A DNA stretch of 38,160 nucleotides from Dysgonomonas sp. Marseille-P4677. GTDB lineage: Bacteria; Bacteroidota; Bacteroidia; Bacteroidales; Dysgonomonadaceae. The DNA lies in NCBI RefSeq assembly GCF_016652235.1, contig NZ_JAEPKU010000026.1, positions 1 to 38,160 of the forward strand, in the 5' to 3' direction. The translations under genes and the position numbers were made by a program. Position 1 is the first letter of the stretch; each line of letters opens with the position of its first letter. This document shows positions 16,022-24,223 of this stretch, piece by piece. The notes under the pieces were generated by a model. That model worked only from the letters and a program-made list of their open reading frames with translations. It searched no databases and was not told the DNA's origin.

Positions 16022-19000
16022 TTAGAAGTTAACTTGTGCTCCGAAATTAATAGTACGTTGTAGGGGGTAGGTATCATTAATATTTTGTTCCGGATCAATT
16101 ATTTTCAGCTTATCAAACGTTAAGAGGTTCGAGCCGTTCAAGAATAACCTGATTCCTTCGATTTTCGTTTTATTCATCCATTGTTTAGGTAATGAATATC
16201 CTATTTCTGCATTCTGAAGTTTTACATAACTGGCATTTCGCATATAAAGAGTCGAATTCCGGTTGTTATGCTCGTTCTTTCCAGCTATAACTGTCGGGTA
16301 TTTTGCATTTGAATTATCAGCGCCCGGAACCCAGCGATTGTCATAATATTCTCTCAATACATTGTAATTCGGATATTCCAGCATAAACGGATACATTCCT
16401 TCTTGTGTAAGGAAGGTACTTCGATTGGCTATTCCTGAGAATTGAACAGAGGCATCAATATTTTTATAAGATACGGCAGCCCCGAAACCAAACATAATTT
16501 CCGGTATCTGCGGATTTCCTATATACACTCTATCCTTATCGTTGATTACTCCATCACCGTTAGTATCCTGATATTTTATATCTCCAGGTATTATTGTGGT
16601 TTGATACTCGGATTTTGCCCAATTATCAATTTCTTCCTGGTCCTTGAATAAGCCTAAAGCTACAAGTGCAAATGCTTGTTCGAGAGAAGTTCCTTTTGTG
16701 CGTTGATAAAATTCTTCCGGTTCGGCTTTGTCATCTTCTACAATTTTGTTACGAGCAAAAGTAAAGTTACCTCTCAAAGAGTATGTCAAACCATAGGCTG
16801 TAGTGTTTCTAAACTCGATTGAAGCATCAAATCCTTTATTATCGACAACTCCAACATTACCATAAGGTGTGCCATGAGGAACTAAACCTACATATGCAGG
16901 TATTTTTTGTCTTTTTAATAAGATATCCTCTCTACGTTCTTTGAATGCGTCAAACTGGAAATTGAACTTATCTAATATACCGATGTCAAAACCTGCATTG
17001 TATTTTGTTGCAGTTTCCCAAGTTAAGTTCAAGCCAAATTTCTTTTCTTCAATTCCACCCAGATAGCTTTGACCAGACCCATAATAATATCCTGTCGCAG
17101 AAGAATTTACTGCAGTTATATATAAGAATCTGTCGCCAATAACTTTATCGTTACCTACTTTACCTACCGATCCTCTGAACTTCAAGTGATTTATGACAGA
17201 TTTATTCCAGAAACTCTCATTAGATATAACCCAACCTAAAGATAGAGAAGGAAAAAATCCATATCTTTTTCCTTTAGGAAATTGTTCCGAACCGTTATAT
17301 CCAAAATTCACTTCCGCTAAGTATCGACTATCATAGTTGTATGAGAATCTTCCGGCTAGTCCCTGATGACGATAAGGTAAATTATCTAATGACGAACCTG
17401 CTGTCAGATTCTTATATTCACGCCTATTTACAAGCAACATAGCACCTACATCGTGCAATCCGAAACTACGACCATAATTGATGGCTGCTTCTCCATACAT
17501 GGAATAATTAGAATCCTGTATATCTACCTTATAACCCATAGTTCCTTGTTCCCGCCATGTTTCATAAATATAGTCACCATTAGTATCTTTACCGGTGACT
17601 TGTTTTACTCCAAAGTCAACTCTCCGAGCCACCTCATTCTTGTAATAATGATCGAATGAGAATTTTGCACCTATCGATAAGCCTTTTGTTATCAACTTGG
17701 ATAAATCCCAGCGAGCAGACAGATTTCCTTGGTTATTTCCGATATACATCTGCGTATATCCTGTTTGTGTAGCCAATCCATATGGATTTCCTAACAAATA
17801 TGCAGTTGCACCTCCTCCGGAAATCGATCCGTCCGGGTTTCTTACAGGATATATCAATGGTGATGTCTGGCGTATAGCTCGCCATATATCACCAGAACTG
17901 GTACCCTGATAACTTCTGTCCTGAATAGTTGTAGCTAACCCTAATTCCAGAGTTATTTCCTTAGTTATATTTACATCTATATTGGATCTCAGATTATATC
18001 GACGAAATTTTCCACCACGAGTTTTCCAATCATATGACTTATCTTCTCTATACAGACCATCTTTTCCTATGTATCCTAGATTTACATAATAGCGTACAAC
18101 TTCATCTCCTCCCGAAACATTCAGATTGTGAGTAGTTTGCCAAGTATCCTTTTTAAAGACTTCATCTATCCAGTTTACATTCGGGTGTAGATAAGGGTCA
18201 GATCCATCCTTGAATTTCTGAATATCATCTGTTGACCAAGGTAATGATGATAGTTGGGAGTTGAATGATGCTTCATTCATTAGTGTTGCAAACTCATATG
18301 CTTCTATGTATTTTGGGAACCTCATACCTGTAAGAACAGCATATTCTCCACGATAAGTTACTTTAGGCTTTCCTTTCACACCCTTTTTTGTGGTAATTAG
18401 AATAACTCCATTTGCACCTCTTACACCATAAACAGCTGTAGCGGAGGCATCTTTGAGAATTGTGAAACTTTCAATTTCCTGTGCATTTACCAGATTGATA
18501 TCGCGTTCTACACCGTCGACTAAAACAAGAGGAGCAGTAAAGCCCTGATCGGTATTGAGAGTAGCCATACCACGTATATAGAGGGCTGCTCCATCAAATC
18601 CAGGCTCACCGCTGGATTGACGTGTGATAATTCCGGGTAGCTGTCCCCCCAGCGCATTTGACAAAGATGCTGCCGGAACTGCCTGAAGTTGTTTTACTTC
18701 GGCATTGGTAACAGCACCAGTCACTGAAATTTTCTTTTGGGTACCATATCCTACTACTACCACATCGTCGAGTTGTAGAGTAGCTTCGCGCATTACCAGA
18801 TTGATCGTATTATCCTTTCCTACAGTAATTTCCTGTGTTTGGAAACCCAAATAGGTGAAAACTAAAACATCATTGCTTTTTGCCTTAATGGTAAACTTTC
18901 CATCAATGTCGGTCATTGAGCCTGTTGTAGTACCTTTAATAGCAACTGTTACGCCTATAAGAGGATCACTGTTTACATCTAGCACGACCCCTGAGATTGT

Positions 19001-19117
19001 TCTTTCTGAAGGGGTTTGTTCGGTTCTGGCAAGTAAGGGACTTATTTGTAAAAATAGCATTACAAACAAGAGACTTGCGGCATAATAAAGTCCTTTTTGA
19101 CATTTTTTCTTTTTCAT
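16022..19117 (-). CDS. SusC/RagA-family TonB-dependent outer-membrane transporter
   Basis: A 1031-residue TonB-dependent channel for oligosaccharide uptake. It has a signal peptide at about 1-31, then a carboxypeptidase-regulatory-like domain (ISGVVLDVNSDPLIGVTVAI to LVMREATLQ, about 40-112). The TonB-box region and SusC motif are DDVVVVGYGTQKK, the plug runs from about 120 to 245 (LPGIITRQSSGEPGFDGAALY, VLVDGVERDI, ILKDASATAVYGVRGANGV), and a 22-strand-type barrel ends in the typical aromatic terminus TINFGAQVNF. There is no N-terminal signalling domain, so it does not drive an anti-sigma switch. A palindrome and a promoter-like element lie in the 215-bp upstream gap, suggesting its own promoter under LacI control. 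Confidence 0.96.
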   Translation of the reverse strand: MKKKKCQKGLYYAASLLFVMLFLQISPLLARTEQTPSERTISGVVLDVNSDPLIGVTVAIKGTTTGSMTDIDGKFTIKAKSNDVLVFTYLGFQTQEITVGKDNTINLVMREATLQLDDVVVVGYGTQKKISVTGAVTNAEVKQLQAVPAASLSNALGGQLPGIITRQSSGEPGFDGAALYIRGMATLNTDQGFTAPLVLVDGVERDINLVNAQEIESFTILKDASATAVYGVRGANGVILITTKKGVKGKPKVTYRGEYAVLTGMRFPKYIEAYEFATLMNEASFNSQLSSLPWSTDDIQKFKDGSDPYLHPNVNWIDEVFKKDTWQTTHNLNVSGGDEVVRYYVNLGYIGKDGLYREDKSYDWKTRGGKFRRYNLRSNIDVNITKEITLELGLATTIQDRSYQGTSSGDIWRAIRQTSPLIYPVRNPDGSISGGGATAYLLGNPYGLATQTGYTQMYIGNNQGNLSARWDLSKLITKGLSIGAKFSFDHYYKNEVARRVDFGVKQVTGKDTNGDYIYETWREQGTMGYKVDIQDSNYSMYGEAAINYGRSFGLHDVGAMLLVNRREYKNLTAGSSLDNLPYRHQGLAGRFSYNYDSRYLAEVNFGYNGSEQFPKGKRYGFFPSLSLGWVISNESFWNKSVINHLKFRGSVGKVGNDKVIGDRFLYITAVNSSATGYYYGSGQSYLGGIEEKKFGLNLTWETATKYNAGFDIGILDKFNFQFDAFKERREDILLKRQKIPAYVGLVPHGTPYGNVGVVDNKGFDASIEFRNTTAYGLTYSLRGNFTFARNKIVEDDKAEPEEFYQRTKGTSLEQAFALVALGLFKDQEEIDNWAKSEYQTTIIPGDIKYQDTNGDGVINDKDRVYIGNPQIPEIMFGFGAAVSYKNIDASVQFSGIANRSTFLTQEGMYPFMLEYPNYNVLREYYDNRWVPGADNSNAKYPTVIAGKNEHNNRNSTLYMRNASYVKLQNAEIGYSLPKQWMNKTKIEGIRLFLNGSNLLTFDKLKIIDPEQNINDTYPLQRTINFGAQVNF

Positions 19118-19151
19118 AAAATTCGATTTAAGTCATTTCAAGGAATACTAA

Positions 19152-19163
19152 TTAAACGTTTAA
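19152..19163. promoter_or_regulatory. Candidate LacI-family operator upstream of susC
   Basis: TTAAACGTTTAA is a perfect 12-bp palindrome with a central CG, the common form of LacI/GalR operators (AAACGTTT core). It lies about 35-46 bp upstream of the susC start codon, downstream of the candidate promoter. The LacI-type gene in the same locus is the likely partner. Pattern evidence only. Confidence 0.45.
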
Positions 19164-19228
19164 CTTAGATAGTGTGATTTTTAAAGTAAAAAATATTGCG
19201 ATTTAGAAATTCTATTCTTACATGAGAA

Positions 19229-19260
19229 GAGAAATACGATACGGAAGATTTAAGGTCAAA
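19229..19260 (-). promoter_or_regulatory. Candidate promoter for susC
   Basis: On the minus strand, TTTG (19257-19260), a 20-nt spacer and TATTTCTC (19229-19236) partly match the Bacteroides consensus: the -33 box is perfect and the -7 box has TA plus two of four later bases. It would give a leader of about 100 nt containing the TTAAACGTTTAA palindrome. Confidence 0.35.
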
Positions 19261-19265
19261 TAGGA

Positions 19266-19288
19266 GGGAGTATAGGCCAAATACTCCC
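19266..19288 (-). terminator. Stem-loop between the short GH172 gene and susC
   Basis: GGGAGTAT (19266-19273) pairs with ATACTCCC (19281-19288) over 8 bp with a 7-nt loop, about 45 nt after the GH172 stop. No clear U-run follows on the minus strand. It may separate the transporter-GH172 transcript from the susC transcript. Confidence 0.45.
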
Positions 19289-19332
19289 CCTTATTCACAT
19301 TTCGCATATTTCTTTTCAGTAAAATAACTAAA

Positions 19333-20493
19333 TCAATTTACTTCCAAATCTTGCCATGTTGGCAATTTAGGGAACTGAGCATGTGGCTCGCTCTGATACC
19401 AATACACAACTGATGATATATCAGATTTTTGAGGCAAATAACGACCACCTACTCTCCAACCAAGATCTTGTATTGTGACTCTAAGATCTTTATCGAAGCG
19501 AACAGGATCGGCAATATGCCATCGATACATGCCAAAGCGTTGTTGTGAACGATAGGTTCCGTCGGGACGTATCACTTGATGTAATCCAGCGTAAGGAGTG
19601 CAGAATTCGGTGTATTTCCCATTTCTATCGAAATTATAGCTTCCACAAAAATAATCTTCAGCACCTGTTCCACATATTGTAGGGAATTTGGAATCTCCAT
19701 CCATGAAGAACTTAATTTCACCTTCACCCCACCATCCGTTGTTATGGACACCACAAGCCATATAGGTACCCACATAATGTCCTTTTCCTTTTATACCGTC
19801 GATCAAAGTATAATCGGACGTTTCATTATAATGTGTACGGCGGAATTGAGCATGGAAATAGGCAGCATCAGCAGGTACTTCTGTCAATGTATAATCAACC
19901 TGATAATATAAAACCATTGCATCCTGAGGATTTACATTTTCCATTGTTATACGACATTTTTTACGGAAAGGCATAGTCCAATAACAATTGAAGGCACTTC
20001 CGGGATTGACACATACTGCAAGTGAAGATAAAGGAGCATATTCACCCCATGCCATACCAAAGAAATCACCTACAGGGCATTCAACAGATGGCTCTTTTTC
20101 GTCATCCCAATAGAAACGAAGGATAGAGAAGCGCCAGTTTCCTGTGGGGGTCATCCAGATGTGTTGAATAGCTCCGGGGCCTTCTATTTCAGCCAAAGTA
20201 AAAGTTTCTCCCGGTGCGATATGTACATAAGGATTTACTTTCCATGTTTGTCCTAGATCGCGAGCTGCATGATGAGCATTGGCCACATTGCGTTTTTCAC
20301 CTTGCATATTTGGATCGGCCATTCCACCTTTCCCTTTTTCTCCAGTAAAGTTTTCGGGGCTGATAGAACGTGTTTTGGCGTCAGATAATCTGTATAGATT
20401 GCCCATATTAGAGTCGAGTCCGTTGTATTTGGCCTGACCAAATACAGTCAAAGAGAATAAAAAAGTAATAATAATAAGAATGTTTTTTTTCAT
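19333..20493 (-). CDS. Single-domain GH172 (DUF2961) protein, probable exo-D-arabinofuranosidase
   Basis: A 386-residue exported enzyme with a signal peptide (MKKNILIIITFLFSLTVFGQ). Family marks are NLYRLSDAKTRSISPENFTG, IEGPGAIQHIWMTP, WDDEKEPSVECPVGDFFG, WWGEGEIKFFMDGD and CGTGAEDYFCGSYNF. E257 and E279 fit the GH172 catalytic pair known from the Bifidobacterium difructose-dianhydride enzyme. The length is close to single-domain GH172 members, which include D-arabinofuranosidases; the paralogue at 6136-8073 is much longer. It probably removes terminal D-arabinofuranose in the periplasm. The gene is 38 bp downstream of the symporter gene and likely on the same transcript, upstream of a hairpin and of susC. 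Confidence 0.9.
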   Translation of the reverse strand: MKKNILIIITFLFSLTVFGQAKYNGLDSNMGNLYRLSDAKTRSISPENFTGEKGKGGMADPNMQGEKRNVANAHHAARDLGQTWKVNPYVHIAPGETFTLAEIEGPGAIQHIWMTPTGNWRFSILRFYWDDEKEPSVECPVGDFFGMAWGEYAPLSSLAVCVNPGSAFNCYWTMPFRKKCRITMENVNPQDAMVLYYQVDYTLTEVPADAAYFHAQFRRTHYNETSDYTLIDGIKGKGHYVGTYMACGVHNNGWWGEGEIKFFMDGDSKFPTICGTGAEDYFCGSYNFDRNGKYTEFCTPYAGLHQVIRPDGTYRSQQRFGMYRWHIADPVRFDKDLRVTIQDLGWRVGGRYLPQKSDISSVVYWYQSEPHAQFPKLPTWQDLEVN

Positions 20494-20531
20494 GATAAGA
20501 TATTATTTTATTTAGTTTGACACGAATTATA

Positions 20532-21770
20532 CTATCTTACTTTGTATCCTTTGAGTCCAAAAAATGATATGTATACAAAGCATATTAAAGGAATGATAAA
20601 TCCAATAGCCATATTTTCTTCTCCTACGGCACCCATCATTATAGCAGAAAAAGCTCCTCCCGCTACAGCCATAGTGAGGAATGAAGCTGCTTTTTTTGTT
20701 TGTGTGCCCATGCCTGCTAGTCCTAAAGCATATATAGTAGGGAACATGATAGACATGAAGAAGAAGCAGATACATAGAGCCACTAGCGATATAAAGCCTA
20801 TATTCATAACTACAAGCGCCATACAGATTGCACATGTAATAGCATATACTGCTAATAATTTGTTTGCTTCAAAGCGAGCCATCAAAAAGCTACCACTGAG
20901 ACGTCCGATCATAAACAAAAACATTCCACCAAAAGCAAGGTATCTGGATGCATCTACTTTTGATATAGAACTATCGAGCTCCATAACATAGTTTATAAAC
21001 AAGGCAAATATTCCTGTCTGTGCTATCATATACATTATTTGCGCAATGAATGCCAAAACAAAATGCTTATGCTTCCATATTGATTTTTGAGGTAGTATAT
21101 CGGCCGTTGGAGCAGAATCTGCAACATTTTCTGAAACTTCTTTTATATCGGGCAGCTTGACGAAGAAAAAAATTACTGTAATAACCAATACACATGATCC
21201 TATAAGAATATAAGGTTTGGTTAAAGCCGTGGCATCTCCGGCTTCTGCTCCTAATATCAAATGTCCTCCAATCAGAGGCCCTAATACCCAGCCTAAACCA
21301 TTTAGAGATTGAGATAAATTCAATCTTCGCGAAGCACTTTCCTTTGGTCCTAAAACCGTCGAATATGGATTTGCCGCTGTTTCTAAAACACATAAGCCAC
21401 ATGCAACAATAAACAATGCAACAAGGAAAGGTTCCGGAGAAGTTCCGTATGCTGCGGGAATAAAACTGAATGCGCCTATTGCATACACAATAAGTCCTAA
21501 TATAATACCTTTCTTATATCCATATTTTCGCATAAATATTCCTGCAGGAAAGGCTATGAGCCCATATGCTATATAGGTGGAAAATTGGACTAAACCTGAT
21601 TCGGCTTTACTCATGGTGAATGCTTCCTGAAAGTGTTTGTTGAGAACATCTAAAAGACCATGAGCAAATCCCCACATCAGAAATAATGAACTAATGAGGA
21701 TAAATGGGAATAGATAACTTCCGCCTTCGGGATTAAAAAAAATGCTACGTTTTTTTTCTTTATTCTTCAT
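20532..21770 (-). CDS. FucP-like sugar/H+ symporter (MFS), probable D-arabinose importer
   Basis: A 412-residue inner-membrane transporter with about 12 hydrophobic segments. It matches the FucP/GlcP branch of the MFS: FLMWGFAHGLLDVLNKHFQE near the N-terminus, AYGLIAFPAGIFMRKYGYKKG (loop 2-3) and VACGLCVLETAANPYSTVLG. D41 and E130 line up with D46 and E135, the substrate and proton residues of E. coli FucP, with the same 89-residue spacing. E. coli FucP carries L-fucose, L-galactose and D-arabinose. Here, with an isomerase and ribulokinase but no fucose aldolase, D-arabinose is the most likely cargo. It is 88 bp downstream of the LacI-type gene, with a promoter and operator candidate in the gap. 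Confidence 0.88.
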   Translation of the reverse strand: MKNKEKKRSIFFNPEGGSYLFPFILISSLFLMWGFAHGLLDVLNKHFQEAFTMSKAESGLVQFSTYIAYGLIAFPAGIFMRKYGYKKGIILGLIVYAIGAFSFIPAAYGTSPEPFLVALFIVACGLCVLETAANPYSTVLGPKESASRRLNLSQSLNGLGWVLGPLIGGHLILGAEAGDATALTKPYILIGSCVLVITVIFFFVKLPDIKEVSENVADSAPTADILPQKSIWKHKHFVLAFIAQIMYMIAQTGIFALFINYVMELDSSISKVDASRYLAFGGMFLFMIGRLSGSFLMARFEANKLLAVYAITCAICMALVVMNIGFISLVALCICFFFMSIMFPTIYALGLAGMGTQTKKAASFLTMAVAGGAFSAIMMGAVGEENMAIGFIIPLICFVYISFFGLKGYKVR

Positions 21771-21788
21771 AGGTTAAATATTAATATT

Positions 21789-21820
21789 AGAATATATGCT
21801 AATTCGATTAACTAATCAAA
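21789..21820 (-). promoter_or_regulatory. Candidate promoter of the symporter gene overlapped by an operator-like inverted repeat
   Basis: On the minus strand, TTTG (21817-21820), a 20-nt spacer and TATATTCT (21789-21796) resemble the Bacteroides promoter. An inverted repeat, TTCGATTA-AC-TAATCAAA (21803-21820, 8-bp arms, one mismatch), covers the -33 box and part of the spacer, the right place for repression by a LacI-type protein. The motif TCGATTAACTAA inside it recurs with one change in the promoter of the AraC-type gene. Confidence 0.45.
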
Positions 21821-21858
21821 AGGTCGGGCTAATATCATGAGAATCTAGTTGAAAAGTG

Positions 21859-22896
21859 TCATAAATTGTTTAATTCATTAATTTTAGCTTGTAATACGAC
21901 AGACTCTACTTCATCAAAAGAGGGGTCTTCTATTTGTTTGAATAAGATCTCAAAAGCTCTACGTCCCATACCTTCAATAGGCTGCTCTATACATAACATA
22001 GGTAATCTTGATACTTTATATTCATCAGGATTATCTATACTACCGTATTTCAGATTCAAATGTTTTTTATGTTTTTGCAAAGTGAGTAGCGATTGAATTC
22101 CAACTCTATTCGTAGAGAAAACTAATGAATCTACTCCCTTATCTATAAGTTTTTCGATACCTTGCTCCACAGCCTGTTCAAAGTTTTCGAACGACACAGA
22201 ACACACTATATCTTCATTTAAAGGAATCAAATTGTTCTCTAAAGCACTTTTATAGCCGTCATACCGTTTACTAATATTAGGTAAGCCTATATTACATGCG
22301 ATGAAACCAATTTTCCGGCAACCACGCTTTATTAATAAATCGGTAAGAGAGTAAGCTGCTCCAAAATTATCTATCTGAACTGAACTCACAGGGAGTCTCT
22401 CTATACATCTATCTATTAGCACTACAGGTATATTTCTGTATATCAGCTGCATTATTGTTTCTTCGGAATTCTGAGGAGGAGCTAATATCATGCCATCGAC
22501 ATTTTTTTCGATAAACAGATTAACCAGCTTTTCAAACTTTATACTCGATTCATCTGAACTGCCAAACATTACTTGATAATCTTTTTTATCGGCAATATTT
22601 TCTATATTTCTCGCTAATTTTGCGAAAAATGGGTTTGAAATATCGGCCACAATCAGACCTAATGTCTTTGTTTTACCCGTGCGTAAACTTCGAGCTGACA
22701 TATTAGGACGATAATTCATCTCTTTTGCAGCATCCTTAACTTTTAGAGCCACTTCTTTACTTATACGCCCTTTCTTATCTTTACTATTTAGTACTAATGA
22801 AACTGTAGCTGTAGATACGCCCACATGTTCAGCAATATCTTTTATTGAAACATTCGCTTCTTTTGGCTTATTTTGATTTTTTATTCTTTTTTGCAT
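21859..22896 (-). CDS. LacI/GalR-family transcriptional regulator
   Basis: A 345-residue regulator if started at MQKRIKNQNK; a Met 11 codons upstream (22929) is also possible. The N-terminal helix-turn-helix is VSIKDIAEHVGVSTATVSLVLN, followed by the hinge YRPNMSARSLRTGKT, and then a periplasmic-binding-protein-like ligand domain (LGLIVADISNPFFAKLARNI, VDGMILAPPQ, VVLIDRCI, RKIGFIACN, SLVFSTNRVG). It sits just upstream of the symporter gene in the same direction and likely senses a PUL-derived sugar such as D-arabinose or a phosphorylated product. Candidate operators are at 19152-19163 and 21803-21820. PULs more often use HTCS or sigma/anti-sigma systems, so LacI control here is of note. Confidence 0.93.
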   Translation of the reverse strand: MQKRIKNQNKPKEANVSIKDIAEHVGVSTATVSLVLNSKDKKGRISKEVALKVKDAAKEMNYRPNMSARSLRTGKTKTLGLIVADISNPFFAKLARNIENIADKKDYQVMFGSSDESSIKFEKLVNLFIEKNVDGMILAPPQNSEETIMQLIYRNIPVVLIDRCIERLPVSSVQIDNFGAAYSLTDLLIKRGCRKIGFIACNIGLPNISKRYDGYKSALENNLIPLNEDIVCSVSFENFEQAVEQGIEKLIDKGVDSLVFSTNRVGIQSLLTLQKHKKHLNLKYGSIDNPDEYKVSRLPMLCIEQPIEGMGRRAFEILFKQIEDPSFDEVESVVLQAKINELNNL

Positions 22897-23012
22897 ACAC
22901 AGATCAAATAAATACAACGTAGGCTTCAATATTATAGCCGTTTAAAAGCACTTTTCGTTCATTTTTTTTTCAATTATCCTTTAGCGATTGAAAAAGGATA
23001 TAAAGCACTCTA

Positions 23013-23020
23013 CAAAAGTA
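23013..23020 (-). promoter_or_regulatory. -7 element upstream of the LacI-type gene
   Basis: TACTTTTG on the minus strand matches TAnnTTTG fully; no good -33 TTTG is seen 19-21 nt upstream. A short inverted repeat GTTTA-TT-TAAAC at 23023-23034 adjoins it and could be an autoregulatory site. Both are weak evidence. Confidence 0.3.
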
Positions 23021-23073
23021 AAGTTTATTTAAACCATTTAGCATATAGATTTTTACCTTTTTTATTCACTTTC

Positions 23074-23907
23074 TTACCTATTTGAATATTTTATTCTTAC
23101 TTTTTCTTGTTTCCTTAATTCTGTAGGGGTTAAGCCATAATGTTTTTTACAGAAAGTATAGAAATAGGATTGAGATGTAAAGCCATATCTATCAGATATT
23201 TCACAGAAGTAATCCTGAGTAAAGCATATATCTTGCATAATCCTTTTAGCTTTAAATTTCGTTATCCATTGATATGGGGCTTCATTGAAGCATTTTTGAA
23301 ATTTCTTTATAAATCCAGAAGGGCTATAATTTGTCAGTTGGGCTAATTCTGAAATAGAATTTACTCTTAAACAATTCTCCTTAACCAATTGTGCAAATAA
23401 TGTATTTTCATCTAATATAGGATGAAGAAATGCACTTATTTCCTCCGTCGAATAATATTCCTTTATTAACATAAAAAGTTGATCCTCTATCGATTGATCT
23501 ATATTTTTCATATCTATACTATCTTTAAGATATAGGAAGATCAACGTCCAAAATTTATGCAAATGACCTTTGGCTTCAAGTATGTTCCATTGATCCCCGT
23601 TCGAAATCTCAATCATTTGTTTTATCAAGTTTTTGGAAAAATGTCGGATAATATTCTCTAGCTTTAATAGAATCAAGACAGTCTTATCAATTGTTTCAAA
23701 TTGTATAAACGTATTTTTTGTTATAAGGAGAGTATCTCCAACTTTAATATTTTGCCATTTGTTTTTAGCAAAAGAAGCTGTAACTTGACCATTTAATATA
23801 TATACAAAGCTATCCCTTGTCTCGTTGATTTTGAGACAAATACCCTTGTCCAATTCAATATATCTGAATGTATTAGAGTTGTTCATAGACTGAGTTTTTC
23901 CCATCAC
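23074..23907 (-). CDS. AraC-family transcriptional regulator
   Basis: A 277-residue protein. The N-terminal region (about 15-110) looks like a cupin sensor: YILNGQVTASF, VGDTLLITKNTFIQF and TVLILLKLENI. The C-terminal 100 residues are a double helix-turn-helix AraC domain: NSISELAQLTNYSPSGFIKK, APYQWITKFKAKRIMQDICF and CEISDRYGFTSQSYFYTFCK, ending HYGLTPTELRKQ. It is upstream of and parallel to the LacI-type gene and divergent from the SWIM operon. It may activate the PUL, or regulate an unrelated process. The ligand is unknown. Confidence 0.9.
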   Translation of the reverse strand: MMGKTQSMNNSNTFRYIELDKGICLKINETRDSFVYILNGQVTASFAKNKWQNIKVGDTLLITKNTFIQFETIDKTVLILLKLENIIRHFSKNLIKQMIEISNGDQWNILEAKGHLHKFWTLIFLYLKDSIDMKNIDQSIEDQLFMLIKEYYSTEEISAFLHPILDENTLFAQLVKENCLRVNSISELAQLTNYSPSGFIKKFQKCFNEAPYQWITKFKAKRIMQDICFTQDYFCEISDRYGFTSQSYFYTFCKKHYGLTPTELRKQEKVRIKYSNR

Positions 23908-23966
23908 TTAAAACAAGACAGAAATTAGTATTAGATTAAATTCTTTTTTATTTATTAGGTACATCG

Positions 23967-23998
23967 TAAAAGTATAAATGCTATATCGATTAACCAAA
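23967..23998 (-). promoter_or_regulatory. Candidate promoter of the AraC-type gene
   Basis: On the minus strand, TTTG (23995-23998), a 20-nt spacer and TACTTTTA (23967-23974) give a near-consensus Bacteroides promoter. The spacer contains TCGATTAACCAA (23986-23997, plus strand), an 11-of-12 match to the sequence inside the symporter promoter at 21804-21815, hinting at a shared regulator. Confidence 0.4.
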
Positions 23999-24175
23999 AA
24001 ACATTTGTTAATTGTTGTTATACTGAAAATCTATTAAGTATCCTTGATTTATATAAAAACAAATTAAATATACCAGTCAGTAAAAACACGAACATTTTAA
24101 ATACCAACTCAAAGAAGAAAGCGAATATTAGCATAAATACTATCTCTAACTAAGGCTAGAGTCCAAATATTCTAT

Positions 24176-24183
24176 TATATTTG
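24176..24183 (+). promoter_or_regulatory. -7 element for the SWIM-MoxR-VWA operon
   Basis: TATATTTG fits TAnnTTTG exactly; no clear -33 TTTG lies 19-21 nt upstream. Transcription would begin near 24190, which makes the ATG at 24224 a better start for the first gene than the TTG at 24191. The rest of 23908-24223 shows no gene. Confidence 0.4.
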
Positions 24184-24223
24184 TCATATTTTGATACAAC
24201 TAATACAAAATAACACACTCAAT

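Noticed and set aside
20542-20991. 149-codon plus-strand frame within the symporter gene
   Set aside because: It is the mirror of a membrane-protein gene, and such genes often give long antisense frames; no family recognised.
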